64,000 nucleotides of DNA from Planctomycetota bacterium. GTDB taxonomy: Bacteria > Planctomycetota > Phycisphaerae > UBA1845. Positions 54,495 through 63,235 of this stretch are shown here, piece by piece. Both the position numbers and the translations under genes were made by a program. The DNA is taken from contig JAJRPG010000102.1 of assembly GCA_024280855.1 (NCBI GenBank), forward strand, positions 1 to 64,000, read 5' to 3'. Positions within the stretch are counted from its first letter, which is position 1, and every line of letters begins with the position of its first letter. Below the pieces are notes generated by a model. That model made no database searches. It had not been told where the DNA came from and saw nothing but the letters and a program-made list of their open reading frames with translations.

Positions 54495-56302
54495 GGTTCG
54501 CAGCTAAATCGGAACGAGTCGTCCAGGTCCAGCGGCAGTACCAGTGTGCGCAGAGAGTCGTTCAAAGCTGAGGCGCACAGGCTGTCTCTTGTGGCTGTAT
54601 CGTTAACGAATGAGTCTGCATACTCTGCGTTGAACACGGCTTTGTTCGCGTTTATGAATGGTTGCAAGGTTTCGCATTCGTCAAACTCGTGGCACTGTTC
54701 ATTGACTGCGAAATCGTAGTAGTCGACGAGCTCGGAGATTTGGTCGAGATCGTTTTTTAAGCCGACGGAAAGACCACGTTCGTGAGCCGCGTTAGCGATG
54801 AAGCGATTGAAGGCTAATTGGTCAGATGCCGTGAGATCGAATCCGCTGTTGTTTTGATAGCCATCCATGTTGTCAGGCTCGACGCCATCGCAACCACGAG
54901 ATACAGCTACGTCTAAACGTGCGAGCATGATGCGCTGGATATTGCTGGACCGGATGTCTAGCCATCGCTCATCGGCGAATTGGCTTAGCGCATTCCCCAG
55001 CTCTTCTGCTAGGAATTCACTGGCGTCGTCTCGAAAATCTTCAAATGTGCCAGCAGAAAAATAGCAGATGACGCTTCGGCCTTGAGCTTGAAGTGCTGTA
55101 ATTGTAGCCTCTGGCGCGTCGAACAAATCAATGTCGTATACATCTACCGAGTAGGCTGTGTTGATGTCGCTACTTGCGTTTGGCTGAAGCTGCCATTGCC
55201 AGGTTTTCTCGATGTCCAGGCGTAGCCAATTTCCCTCTGTGATGGGGGCTACGTTGGGATCGAGCGTTGTTGTCGTGGTATTGTCATTTGGAGAGTCTGG
55301 ACTGTTGATCGTGAAAGTATCAATCACTGCGCCGTCTACATTAATAAATGAAACTTCAAGTCGATCATCGAAGGCGTCAACCCGCACCGCGCCGTAATTA
55401 TCTGCGTAGCGCACAACGCTGCCTTCAACCGGCGTATCCACAAAGCCATGTATGTCTACACCACCTAATCCATTGACAATATATATCACGCCTTCACGTT
55501 CGATGCGTTCATAAATATGGTCGTCTCCTGACAGCACTAAATCAAACCCCCAATCTGCCCAAGGCCATTGCATGTGTGCGCCGTCTCCAATGTGATTAGC
55601 TCCAGACGAATATGGAGGATTGTGGAAGTAGGCGATCTTGAATGTCGCATCTGAAGCTGCAGCTGCTTCACGTACCCAATCTCCTTGGACTGAATCTGCG
55701 GCGGTGCCGTCTGGTTCACAATCTTTAATACTATGTATCGAAAATAAATGAATCGGCCCTTGGCGATAGTCGTAATAGCGTTCGTTGTTTGTGTTGTCGC
55801 TAGGTAAAGTAAAGTATCGCAGATAGTCATCTAGGCCCGCAGGGTCGTCGCAAGTGTCACCCCAATCATGGTCGCCAGGTGTGGGGAAAAATCGGTTTTC
55901 CGTTGCGCCTGGTCCAAGTAGTCCCTGGTAGTTGCCAATAAACTCTTGAAAGTATTGGCCTACACTAAGTTCCAGGGCGTCGAAAGTTCCTCTAAAAGCG
56001 CCATCACTATAATCGTTGTCGCCCACCGTAGCTATGAAGTTGGGATTCCAACTTTTAATTAAATCCGCTACCTCTTTGCTATTATCATCATCATCGCCGT
56101 AATCGCCGATGACACCAAAAACCATCTTGGCGGTCGTATCAACATCGGTGTTGCCGTCGTCATTACTGCCGTCGTCGCTACCTGTGTTACTTGTAGTGCA
56201 TCCGCTACCAGCTAGAAGCTGGATAGCCAATACTACGATCAAGCTAAAGGTGCTTAGCCTTGGATGCATACCAATTGTAGTTGACAGTGTGTTTTGAATC
56301 AT
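54491..56302 (-). CDS. Fusion of metallophosphatase and GH114 (endo-alpha-1,4-polygalactosaminidase-like) domains, secreted
   Basis: 603 residues from the ATG at 56302, with GGAGG nine bases upstream. A signal peptide ends with AGSGC (a weak lipobox, Cys35). Residues about 60-330 form a calcineurin-like metallophosphatase: GVIGDYGDDD, VGDNDYSDG, TPGDHDWGD, AYFHNPPYSSG and LSGDDHIYER supply the metal-ligand blocks. A linker of threonines follows, then residues about 350-600 match the GH114 barrel: SVDVYDIDLFDAP, VICYFSAGTFEDFR, CDGVEPDNMDGY (candidate acid) and FAVNEQCHEFDECE. GH114 enzymes cut alpha-1,4-linked galactosaminogalactan. The combination is unusual. Convergent with the beta-propeller gene, overlapping it by four bases. 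Confidence 0.85.
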   Translation of the reverse strand: MIQNTLSTTIGMHPRLSTFSLIVVLAIQLLAGSGCTTSNTGSDDGSNDDGNTDVDTTAKMVFGVIGDYGDDDDNSKEVADLIKSWNPNFIATVGDNDYSDGAFRGTFDALELSVGQYFQEFIGNYQGLLGPGATENRFFPTPGDHDWGDTCDDPAGLDDYLRYFTLPSDNTNNERYYDYRQGPIHLFSIHSIKDCEPDGTAADSVQGDWVREAAAASDATFKIAYFHNPPYSSGANHIGDGAHMQWPWADWGFDLVLSGDDHIYERIEREGVIYIVNGLGGVDIHGFVDTPVEGSVVRYADNYGAVRVDAFDDRLEVSFINVDGAVIDTFTINSPDSPNDNTTTTTLDPNVAPITEGNWLRLDIEKTWQWQLQPNASSDINTAYSVDVYDIDLFDAPEATITALQAQGRSVICYFSAGTFEDFRDDASEFLAEELGNALSQFADERWLDIRSSNIQRIMLARLDVAVSRGCDGVEPDNMDGYQNNSGFDLTASDQLAFNRFIANAAHERGLSVGLKNDLDQISELVDYYDFAVNEQCHEFDECETLQPFINANKAVFNAEYADSFVNDTATRDSLCASALNDSLRTLVLPLDLDDSFRFSCEP

Positions 56303-56678
56303 TTTGCTCAACCTCCAGCCATGTATTTTTTATCTACAGATGCCCAATGACAATCTAGCATAATCTGACAAATATAGAAATATACTGGAATCCGGCAGTG
56401 TATACGAATAAGTGGTTGATGACGTAAATTGTAATAGTTAGAGGCTGTAGATGATTTGCAAGACGGATCAAGTGGGATGATGCGTTTATCAAAATATTCC
56501 CGGGCTTAGGGCACGCTTTTCCAATGAACCGCGCTGAGGAGTTAATGAAAGCCTTAGAGTTTGGAATGCTGCGGAATCTTGCAATTATAGCGAATACTGT
56601 CACCGGGCATAACGAATCTGGATGTTCCAGGATAGCTTTCATAAAATCTACGTTGCGTATAGCCTAGAGACGGTGACT
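56303..56678. other. Intergenic region
   Basis: 376 bases between the fusion gene and tRNA-Arg, presumably with the promoters of both. No hairpin repeat family or gene is recognised here. Confidence 0.4.
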
Positions 56679-56752
56679 GCGCTCGTAGCTCAGTAGGATA
56701 GAGCACCGGTTTCCTAAACCGGGGGTCGTGGGTTCGAATCCCCCCGGGCGCA
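56679..56752 (+). tRNA. tRNA-Arg, anticodon CCT
   Basis: 74 bases. The acceptor stem GCGCTCG pairs with CGGGCGC; the D arm is TAGCTCAGTAGGATAGAGCA in pattern; the anticodon stem CCGGT/ACCGG encloses loop TTCCTAA, so the anticodon is CCT (reads AGG). The T loop is GTTCGAATC. The T stem has one T-C mismatch (56729/56743). No CCA is encoded. Confidence 0.93.
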
Positions 56753-56811
56753 ATTAATGGAACGCGGATGCGTTTTTGGTTCTTTGCGAATCTAGGTGTG
56801 TGATTTAATGG

Positions 56812-57231
56812 CTATTGTCCGGTGTATCCAGCTTGCAACTTGGCGTAATCGTTTAGCGTGATGTTGGCGTCGTTGTCAACGTCGAAGCAAGGGCACGGGC
56901 CTGCGGCGATGCCGCCTTCGGGGCCTAGTAGGCAGGAGATGAATGTCTCGTGGTCGTTTTGGTTTATCAGGCCATCGTTATTGCAATCGGTGGCGGCGAT
57001 ACCAAACCAAAACCCGCCGGCTAGCTCGTACATTCCGCCAGTCATGACGGCTGCATCGTGTTGGCCATTTGTGCCAGACAGCTCGTAGTTGCCGCCGACG
57101 CTGCGCATTATGCCTCCGCCGTCGATGGTGTGTCGAGAGATTTGGAAATTGGGTTCACCGGCTGAGGCTAGTAGCGTCAGCGAAGCTAAGGTCATCCATG
57201 TCTTAGCTACTATATGTTTAGTTATTTTCAT
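56812..57231 (-). CDS. Small secreted protein with dockerin-like EF-hand pair
   Basis: 139 residues from the ATG at 57231 with GAGG about ten bases upstream. A signal peptide (TLASLTLLASA-GEP) is followed by a short region with SRHTIDGGGIMRSVGGNYEL, a form often seen in planctomycete secreted proteins, and then two calcium loops: DCNNDGLINQNDHETFISC and DVDNDANITLNDYAKLQAG. The pair looks like a type I dockerin or EF-hand module. Inferred extracellular role, perhaps in protein anchoring; no cohesin was seen in the window. Confidence 0.82.
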   Translation of the reverse strand: MKITKHIVAKTWMTLASLTLLASAGEPNFQISRHTIDGGGIMRSVGGNYELSGTNGQHDAAVMTGGMYELAGGFWFGIAATDCNNDGLINQNDHETFISCLLGPEGGIAAGPCPCFDVDNDANITLNDYAKLQAGYTGQ

Positions 57232-57323
57232 TGTTTCATGCCTCGTCAATTCATAGTGTCAAGCGTATGACATACGGTTTCGGCGATTTCCAAAACGAAC
57301 TGTGCAACTTACACTAACCTCAG

Positions 57324-59636
57324 CTATCGTACAGACACGGTAGATTCCGTTGATTGAAGGCAATTTTGTTGTGCTTCCAACTGCTCCTCAATGTTTGTAA
57401 TCGCTGTCATCATGGCTACCAGCTTGGCATTTGTGGCGGCTAGCTGATTCGACAGTTGGGTGTTCTCTGCGGCTAGTGCGGTTTGTCGCATGTGTTGAGC
57501 CTCGATGCGCTTTTGCTGTCGCTCAAGAATGATTTTGGGTTCGTGCCCATCAAGACCAATAGCTACATTGACCAGGCTATAGATGTCGTTGGTAGAATCT
57601 GACCACGCGCGACCGAGCGTTCGGCCAAGATGTTTCAGTTGAAACTTTTCAGGGGAGATAGCTATTGCCGTGCCATCTTCTTTACCTGAAGGTATGATGT
57701 AATCTCCGGCGTGAACAGTACCGTGAACGACTACCGGAAGTTGTCCCATGAAGCCTACGGTGACAAAGTTGTCTTCGTCTTCCTTTTCTGGCACATTGCC
57801 GATGACAACGGGGGCACGAGATATAGCCATGATTTGCTCAGCACCTTCGGTTTTCAAGCTGACTTTTCCACCGTGAACGCCGACGATTTGTCCAAATTGG
57901 AAACGATCAGATGGATTGAGTTTCGGTAGCCATTCGGCGTAGTCTGCGCCTTTGGAACCGTAGGTCACGCCTTCGTCTTTGCATCGCTTGATAACATCTT
58001 GCTTTAGGGAAGTTACAGCTATGCTTACCGGGTCTAGTTGTATGAAGTCGCTGTTACCTGTTTCAATGGCCCAGCAATAAAGGGCGTCGAGTTCCAGACT
58101 CGTAGGCAAATCAAAGACGATGGAAGGGTTTCCGAAAGTGATCGGTGGGGCGAGGATCGACGGTAATGCTCCGCCACTAAATGACAGTGAAGGTAGTGTC
58201 CCTCTGGTGAACGTAGCAGTCGGTAAAGCGCCATCATCAAAGCGCAAAGATGGAAGCGATCCTGCATTCAATCTGACGGTTGGAAATGAACCGCGGTTGA
58301 AGGTTACAGAAGGTAGAGAGCCATCGTTAAATGTGGCTGATGGTGAGGAGCCCGCAGACCATGAAAATCCCGTCATGACACTGACGCCGAGAAGCGTGGT
58401 TGTCGTAGCGGTGAAGTTTGGTAGTGAACCATCATTAAATGTTAATGAAGGCAACGATCCGCTACTAAAAAACAAGGATGGTAAAGCTCCGTTGGTTACT
58501 GATAGAGAGGGTAATGAGCCTCGGGTAAAAGTTGCTGTTGGTAAAGCACCTGCGCTGAACGAGAGCGATGGCAATGTTCCTCGATTTAGTATTGCTGTCG
58601 GTAACGAACCAGGGGAAAACCAGTTTGGATTATAAGAGATATCCGGGTCAATGGTTACGCCGATATTGGGAATAGGTGGTGGGATGACCCAGTCACCACT
58701 CTCCAAGTCGAAACCTTCAATTCTACCAGTTACAATGTCTTGGCCATTGAGAAATGTTATGAAATTGTTGTCTCTGTTCGTGCTGTTATTACCGAGTCTA
58801 ATAGCGATTCCGTCTGCAGACGGGCCTCCTGTGCTATCAAATAGGGCGATATGGTTTCCGTGTTCAAAACCTTGGCCTTGCACTTTTAATAGGCTGATGG
58901 CTCTACCATTGACGGATAGTAATGTATTACCGGCGACACCATTTACTGATACCATCGTCCCCGATGATGAGCCGTCTATATCCAGCATTGGGTCGCCTAC
59001 ACCAGTGACTGACAGGACTGTTGCAGCAGTGAAATCTGTCACGTCGAGCTTTGCGCTTGGACGGTTAGTTCCAATGCCAACGTCGCCTTGACTCGTGGCA
59101 ATCAGGCCGCTTCTGTCACCCACCTGGAGCAGATTTCTGGTCGTGCCGTCGATATGAACATATGCTTCAGGGTTCGTTGTGCCAATACCGACATCGCCAT
59201 TTTCATCAACGAAAATGCCGCGTGTCTGAGCTGCATAGGGTGTCATGGTAATGGCGTCGCGCGGGGCGAGTACGGTGTATACGCCAGCGCCAGTCGGGCA
59301 GCTAACGGCAACTTCCAGCCAGCGCGGTTCACCGTCAAAGACGTTTGCGCCGAAGTCAAGTTGAGCTGTGAAGAGGCCTTGGCTAACCTGAATAGCTGGT
59401 TGATTGCCGATGCCGCCATCAAAAGTGAGAGTCGGGCCTACCTGCTGGGCGGGGGTGACGCTGGTTTCGTGTTGCCAGAGAGTGAACTCAAAATCGCACA
59501 AGTCCGAAACCGGGACGCCGCTTGATTTCAATTGGCCTTGATAGGTGAATAGGGCGGAAGCTATATTCGCTCCGATAGCGGCTTGCGCGGTTAGCAAGGC
59601 TATGCCAAGCATGAGTGTTATGACTGTTTTTTTCAT
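57324..59636 (-). CDS. Secreted fibre-like protein with 10-residue repeat, peptidase G2-like region and C-terminal coiled coil
   Basis: 770 residues from the ATG at 59636 (GAAGAGGAGAAAGC upstream). A signal peptide (LMLGIALLTAQAAIGA) leads to an N-terminal domain with FTYQGQLKSSGVPVSDLCDF and PRDAITMTPYAAQT (about 25-150), common at the start of planctomycete fibre-like proteins. GDVGIGTTNP-type repeats follow. Residues about 335-505 hold some 14 copies of a 10-residue unit xFxxG(S/A)LPS(L/A), for example TFTRGSLPSL and RFDDGALPTA. Then GADYAEWLPKLN and VGFMGQLPVVVHGTVHAGDYI resemble the peptidase G2 autoproteolytic tip domain of phage fibres. A coiled coil (about 690-765) ends the protein. 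Likely a trimeric surface fibre. Confidence 0.78.
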   Translation of the reverse strand: MKKTVITLMLGIALLTAQAAIGANIASALFTYQGQLKSSGVPVSDLCDFEFTLWQHETSVTPAQQVGPTLTFDGGIGNQPAIQVSQGLFTAQLDFGANVFDGEPRWLEVAVSCPTGAGVYTVLAPRDAITMTPYAAQTRGIFVDENGDVGIGTTNPEAYVHIDGTTRNLLQVGDRSGLIATSQGDVGIGTNRPSAKLDVTDFTAATVLSVTGVGDPMLDIDGSSSGTMVSVNGVAGNTLLSVNGRAISLLKVQGQGFEHGNHIALFDSTGGPSADGIAIRLGNNSTNRDNNFITFLNGQDIVTGRIEGFDLESGDWVIPPPIPNIGVTIDPDISYNPNWFSPGSLPTAILNRGTLPSLSFSAGALPTATFTRGSLPSLSVTNGALPSLFFSSGSLPSLTFNDGSLPNFTATTTTLLGVSVMTGFSWSAGSSPSATFNDGSLPSVTFNRGSFPTVRLNAGSLPSLRFDDGALPTATFTRGTLPSLSFSGGALPSILAPPITFGNPSIVFDLPTSLELDALYCWAIETGNSDFIQLDPVSIAVTSLKQDVIKRCKDEGVTYGSKGADYAEWLPKLNPSDRFQFGQIVGVHGGKVSLKTEGAEQIMAISRAPVVIGNVPEKEDEDNFVTVGFMGQLPVVVHGTVHAGDYIIPSGKEDGTAIAISPEKFQLKHLGRTLGRAWSDSTNDIYSLVNVAIGLDGHEPKIILERQQKRIEAQHMRQTALAAENTQLSNQLAATNAKLVAMMTAITNIEEQLEAQQNCLQSTESTVSVR
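58110..58620 (-). repeat. In-gene repeat encoding a 10-residue LPS motif array
   Basis: About 14 degenerate 30-base units inside the fibre gene. The encoded unit is hydrophobic-x-x-x-Gly-(Ser/Ala)-Leu-Pro-(Ser/Thr)-hydrophobic. Codons vary between units. Confidence 0.85.
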
Positions 59637-59912
59637 GATGCTTTCTCCTCTTCCGTTTCTAGCTGGCAACTTCTAATCACTTGGCCGATCGGGCCTTGGC
59701 TAAATCAGCCATTTTCTCAACCCTTGGCCGATAATCACGGCGTTTTGGGCGAGAGTGCGATGATTATTCCCCTCCACTTCCGACATCTGCTATGATGTAT
59801 TGATGGTGTGGGCCAGAGTGCATCGCGGCACTAAGCTCGCTACCTACAGGGGAACGCGTAGATCGGGTTGTGATCCCCTCATTTATTTGAAAGTTTTTTT
59901 CGGAATGCAGGC

Positions 59913-60494
59913 ATGGACTCTCCACAAAACCAAGTCACGCACGCACTAGCCAATCTTGTGGACGGTCGCAAAGAGGCTGCGGATGAGCTTCTTGCTCTGG
60001 TCTACGACGAATTGCGGTCGCTAGCGTCTGCGCATTTGCGCGATGAGCGTAAAGGGCATACGCTGCAACCCACGGCGCTGGTACATGAGGCCTACCTGCG
60101 GCTGGTTGGTCAAACCGAGGTGAACTGGCAATCGAAGGCGCATTTTTTCGCGGTGGCTGCGACGGCTATTCGGCGTGTCTTGGTCGATCATGCGCGGCGA
60201 ACCAACGCGGCTAAGCGGGGAGGAGACTGTCAGCGGACAGCTATCGAACATGTTGACTTATCAACCGGAACGGAAAATGTTGATCTAGCTGGCTTGGATG
60301 ATGCGCTTGATCTGTTAGCGAAGACCGATGAGCGAAAAAGTCGCGTTGTCGAGTTACGCTATTTCGCCGGGCTAAGCATACCTGAGACGGCTGAGGTCAT
60401 TGGTGTTTCTCATGCTACGATCGAGCGAGACTGGCGCGTGGCCCGTGCCTGGCTATTTAACGAACTCAAACGAGACGATCATCATGGAAGCTGA
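59913..60494 (+). CDS. ECF-type RNA polymerase sigma factor (planctomycete/acidobacterial Sig-70_X6 type)
   Basis: 193 residues. Region 2 appears as LVYDELRSLASAHLRDERKGHTLQPTALVHEAYLRL (parts: LQPTALVHEAYLRL) and FFAVAATAIRRVLVDHARR; region 4 as VVELRYFAGLSIPETAEVIGVSHATIERDWRVARAWL (parts: LSIPETAEVIGVSHATIERD). This matches the ECF group defined by TIGR02999, found next to Ser/Thr kinases with WD40 or TPR repeats in planctomycetes and acidobacteria. Such sigma factors direct transcription of stress or envelope genes and appear to be controlled by the neighbouring kinase. Its stop overlaps the kinase gene start by 11 bases. Confidence 0.95.
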   Translation: MDSPQNQVTHALANLVDGRKEAADELLALVYDELRSLASAHLRDERKGHTLQPTALVHEAYLRLVGQTEVNWQSKAHFFAVAATAIRRVLVDHARRTNAAKRGGDCQRTAIEHVDLSTGTENVDLAGLDDALDLLAKTDERKSRVVELRYFAGLSIPETAEVIGVSHATIERDWRVARAWLFNELKRDDHHGS

Positions 60495-63183
60495 TCGTTG
60501 GTCTCGAATCGAAGAACTTTTTCACGCGGCGAGCAAGCTCGAACCGGGTCAGCGCGAAGCCTATCTTCGTCAATCAACCGGCGACGACGAATCACTTCGG
60601 CGGGCGGTGATTGATTTGCTCGATGGCGATAAGCACGCGACGGATTTTTTGGCTCATCCCGCGCTAGGTTCTGACTTTCAATTATATGAGTCACCTCACG
60701 ATAGTCGTGATGATAAGGAAGGACCGATTGGAAAGCGCGTCGGCGCGTATCGGCTGGTTAAGTACATCGCTTCCGGTGGTATGGGGGCTGTTTACCTGGC
60801 TGTTCGCGATGACGATCAGTATGAAAAAGAAGTTGCGATCAAACTCATCAAACGCGGCATGGATACTGATGATATCCTTCGCCGCTTTCGTGGCGAGCGA
60901 CAACTGCTTGCTACATTAGAGCATCCCAACATCGCTCGGCTTATCGATGGCGGCGCTACCGATTCAGGCCTGCCTTATCTGGTGATGGAATATATCGACG
61001 GTCAACCTATTGACCAATACTGCAACGATCAGCGATTGGGCGTCGAAGCGCGTTTGCAGCTTTTTGATGCGGTGTGCGATGCCGTGAAGTACGCGCATCA
61101 AAACTTAATCGTCCACCGCGATCTAAAGCCAAACAACATTGTCGTCACCCGTGATGGTATCCCGAAGCTACTAGATTTTGGAATAGCTAAAGTTCTGGAC
61201 CCGGACGGCGTGGCTCATACCGTCGATGTAACCATGCCGAGTCAGCGATTCATCACGCCAGCTTATGCCAGCCCGGAGCAAATACGCGGTCAACGCATTA
61301 CCACGACGAGTGATGTTTACGCATTGGGTGTCATTCTTTTTGAATTGCTTACTAGCCAACGTCCTTACGACGCGGATAGTCGATCTTTACAAGCGATTGA
61401 GCGAGTGATTTGTGAAGAGCAGCCGACCAGGCCTAGCGTTGCGGTGGCCCGTTCTACCACCACGTTAGATGGAATCAAATCAACTAAGAAGGTGCAGCCG
61501 GAAGCCAGCAAGCATCTCGCGCGGCGATTGTCTGGTGATCTTGATAATATCATTCTCATGGCTTTGCGTAAGGATCCGCAGCGGCGGTACACTTCCGTCG
61601 AGCAGCTTGCGGATGATTTGCAGCGCCATCGTGAGGGCAAGCCTGTTTTGGCTAGGCCTGACACGTTTCGTTATCGCAGTGCGAAATTCGTTGCACGCAA
61701 TAAGCTAGTCGTTTCTGCTGTCTTAGCTGTGACGTTTGCGCTGCTTGGTGGCATTATCACCAGTGGCATTTTGTACGTTCAAGCCGACCGTGCAAAGATA
61801 GCTGCGCAGCGGGTGAGCGGATTTCTCCAGGATGCGCTTGGGTCGGTCAATCCGCAGATTGCTCGCGGACGCGATGTTACGCTCTTGCGTGAAGTTCTTG
61901 ATGTAGCTTCTAAACGAATTGACGAAGAATTAGGTGGAAATGCCGATGTCGCCGCGACACTTCATCTGACAATTGGTAATACCTATGCAAGCATTGCGCT
62001 CTACGATCAAGCCGAGCGTCACACACGCGCAGCTGTCAAACTACGTTGTAAATTATTGGGGGATGACGACCCGCAGGTCGCCGATTGCCTTGCGCAGTTA
62101 GCGCGAATACTTCGGATCAAAGGTGAATATGAATCCTCCGAAACCGCGATTAGAGGTGGCATCAAAATATGGGAATTGCACTATGGCCCCAGGCATCCCA
62201 AATTGGCCGCCGCTTATAACACGCTGGGGATTGCACTTGAATCGATAGGGAAAGCTGCTGAAGCCCAGAAGTGTTACCGTGACGCTTTGTCGATCAATCG
62301 TGAAACACTCGCCCCGACTCATCCGGCATTAGCATCTAATCTTATCAATCTTGGCCAGCAACTGATGAACCAAAAATCGGAAGAAGGGTACGATGCCGCT
62401 GAACCGTTGTTGCGCGAAGCTCTGGACATTCGTAGGGTGAACGCAGACAAAGATGACCCCAATCTGGTAGGCGCACTTGTGGCCTATGGTACGCTATTGC
62501 AAGAACGTCACCAATTCGATGAGGCTGAGCTTTTGTTTCGTGAAGCCCTTGCGATATCACGTCGCGTTCTCAGTCCTGAGCATCCTGACTTAGCTAATGT
62601 GCTGGATAACCTTGCGACGTTGTTGGAATTCAAGGGAGACTATCAAGCGGCTGAACCTTTGTATCGTGAAACGCTAGCCATTCAGAAAAAGTCGCTGGGG
62701 TTGCGGCATCGTGATGTCGGTACGACGATAAACAATCTCGGCGGTATGTTTCGACGCGCGGGCAGGTATGATGAGGCTATTCCACTTTTCAAAGAAGCGG
62801 CTGATATTTATAGGGAGTCGCTTGGTGAAGGACATTTTTGGGTTACGATCGTGATGCAGAATCTTGGTGCGTCGTATTTAGCTAAGGGGGATGCTATAGC
62901 TGCGCTTCCTGTTTTAGAAGAGGCGCTGCGCATGAGAAAGGCCTTGGTCGGCGACGATCATTGGCGTATTGGTGGACTTGAAACACTCATAGGAGAGTGT
63001 CTAACTAGCCTGGGGCAATACGATAGAGCTGAACCTTTGTTGCTATCCAGTTACGAACAAATTAAGAAAGCGAAAGGAATGCAAGTTCCTTATACTCAAA
63101 AAGCGCTGCAACGCATCATAGATTTCTATATAGCTACCAATCAACCGGAAAAAGCTACCCTCTATAGTCAGCGGTTGCCCTAA
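60484..63183 (+). CDS. Transmembrane Ser/Thr protein kinase with TPR repeats
   Basis: 899 residues from the ATG at 60484. An N-terminal region (MEADRWSRIEELFHAASKL) common in this kinase class precedes a Hanks-type kinase: glycine loop YIASGGMGAVYLA, Lys in VAIKLIKRG, catalytic VHRDLKPNNIVVT, DFG in KLLDFGIAKV and APE-like ASPEQIRG. One membrane helix (about 415-440, LAVTFALLGGIITSGILYV) is followed by an extracellular-side TPR array of about ten repeats (for example YEQIK, PLYRETLAIQKKSLG and PLFKEAADIYRESLG). It starts 11 bases before the ECF stop, so the two are coupled. Likely sensor kinase that phosphorylates and controls the ECF sigma factor. Confidence 0.94.
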   Translation: MEADRWSRIEELFHAASKLEPGQREAYLRQSTGDDESLRRAVIDLLDGDKHATDFLAHPALGSDFQLYESPHDSRDDKEGPIGKRVGAYRLVKYIASGGMGAVYLAVRDDDQYEKEVAIKLIKRGMDTDDILRRFRGERQLLATLEHPNIARLIDGGATDSGLPYLVMEYIDGQPIDQYCNDQRLGVEARLQLFDAVCDAVKYAHQNLIVHRDLKPNNIVVTRDGIPKLLDFGIAKVLDPDGVAHTVDVTMPSQRFITPAYASPEQIRGQRITTTSDVYALGVILFELLTSQRPYDADSRSLQAIERVICEEQPTRPSVAVARSTTTLDGIKSTKKVQPEASKHLARRLSGDLDNIILMALRKDPQRRYTSVEQLADDLQRHREGKPVLARPDTFRYRSAKFVARNKLVVSAVLAVTFALLGGIITSGILYVQADRAKIAAQRVSGFLQDALGSVNPQIARGRDVTLLREVLDVASKRIDEELGGNADVAATLHLTIGNTYASIALYDQAERHTRAAVKLRCKLLGDDDPQVADCLAQLARILRIKGEYESSETAIRGGIKIWELHYGPRHPKLAAAYNTLGIALESIGKAAEAQKCYRDALSINRETLAPTHPALASNLINLGQQLMNQKSEEGYDAAEPLLREALDIRRVNADKDDPNLVGALVAYGTLLQERHQFDEAELLFREALAISRRVLSPEHPDLANVLDNLATLLEFKGDYQAAEPLYRETLAIQKKSLGLRHRDVGTTINNLGGMFRRAGRYDEAIPLFKEAADIYRESLGEGHFWVTIVMQNLGASYLAKGDAIAALPVLEEALRMRKALVGDDHWRIGGLETLIGECLTSLGQYDRAEPLLLSSYEQIKKAKGMQVPYTQKALQRIIDFYIATNQPEKATLYSQRLP

Positions 63184-63235
63184 GACTTCGATCGTATCGA
63201 ATAATAAGTAGTGCGTAGATCGCGTTGTATGTCTG

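Noticed and set aside
58120-58635. Plus-strand open frame of 171 codons with NEPSLN-type repeats
   Set aside because: Antisense of the 10-residue repeat array in the fibre gene; repetition explains the long open frame.
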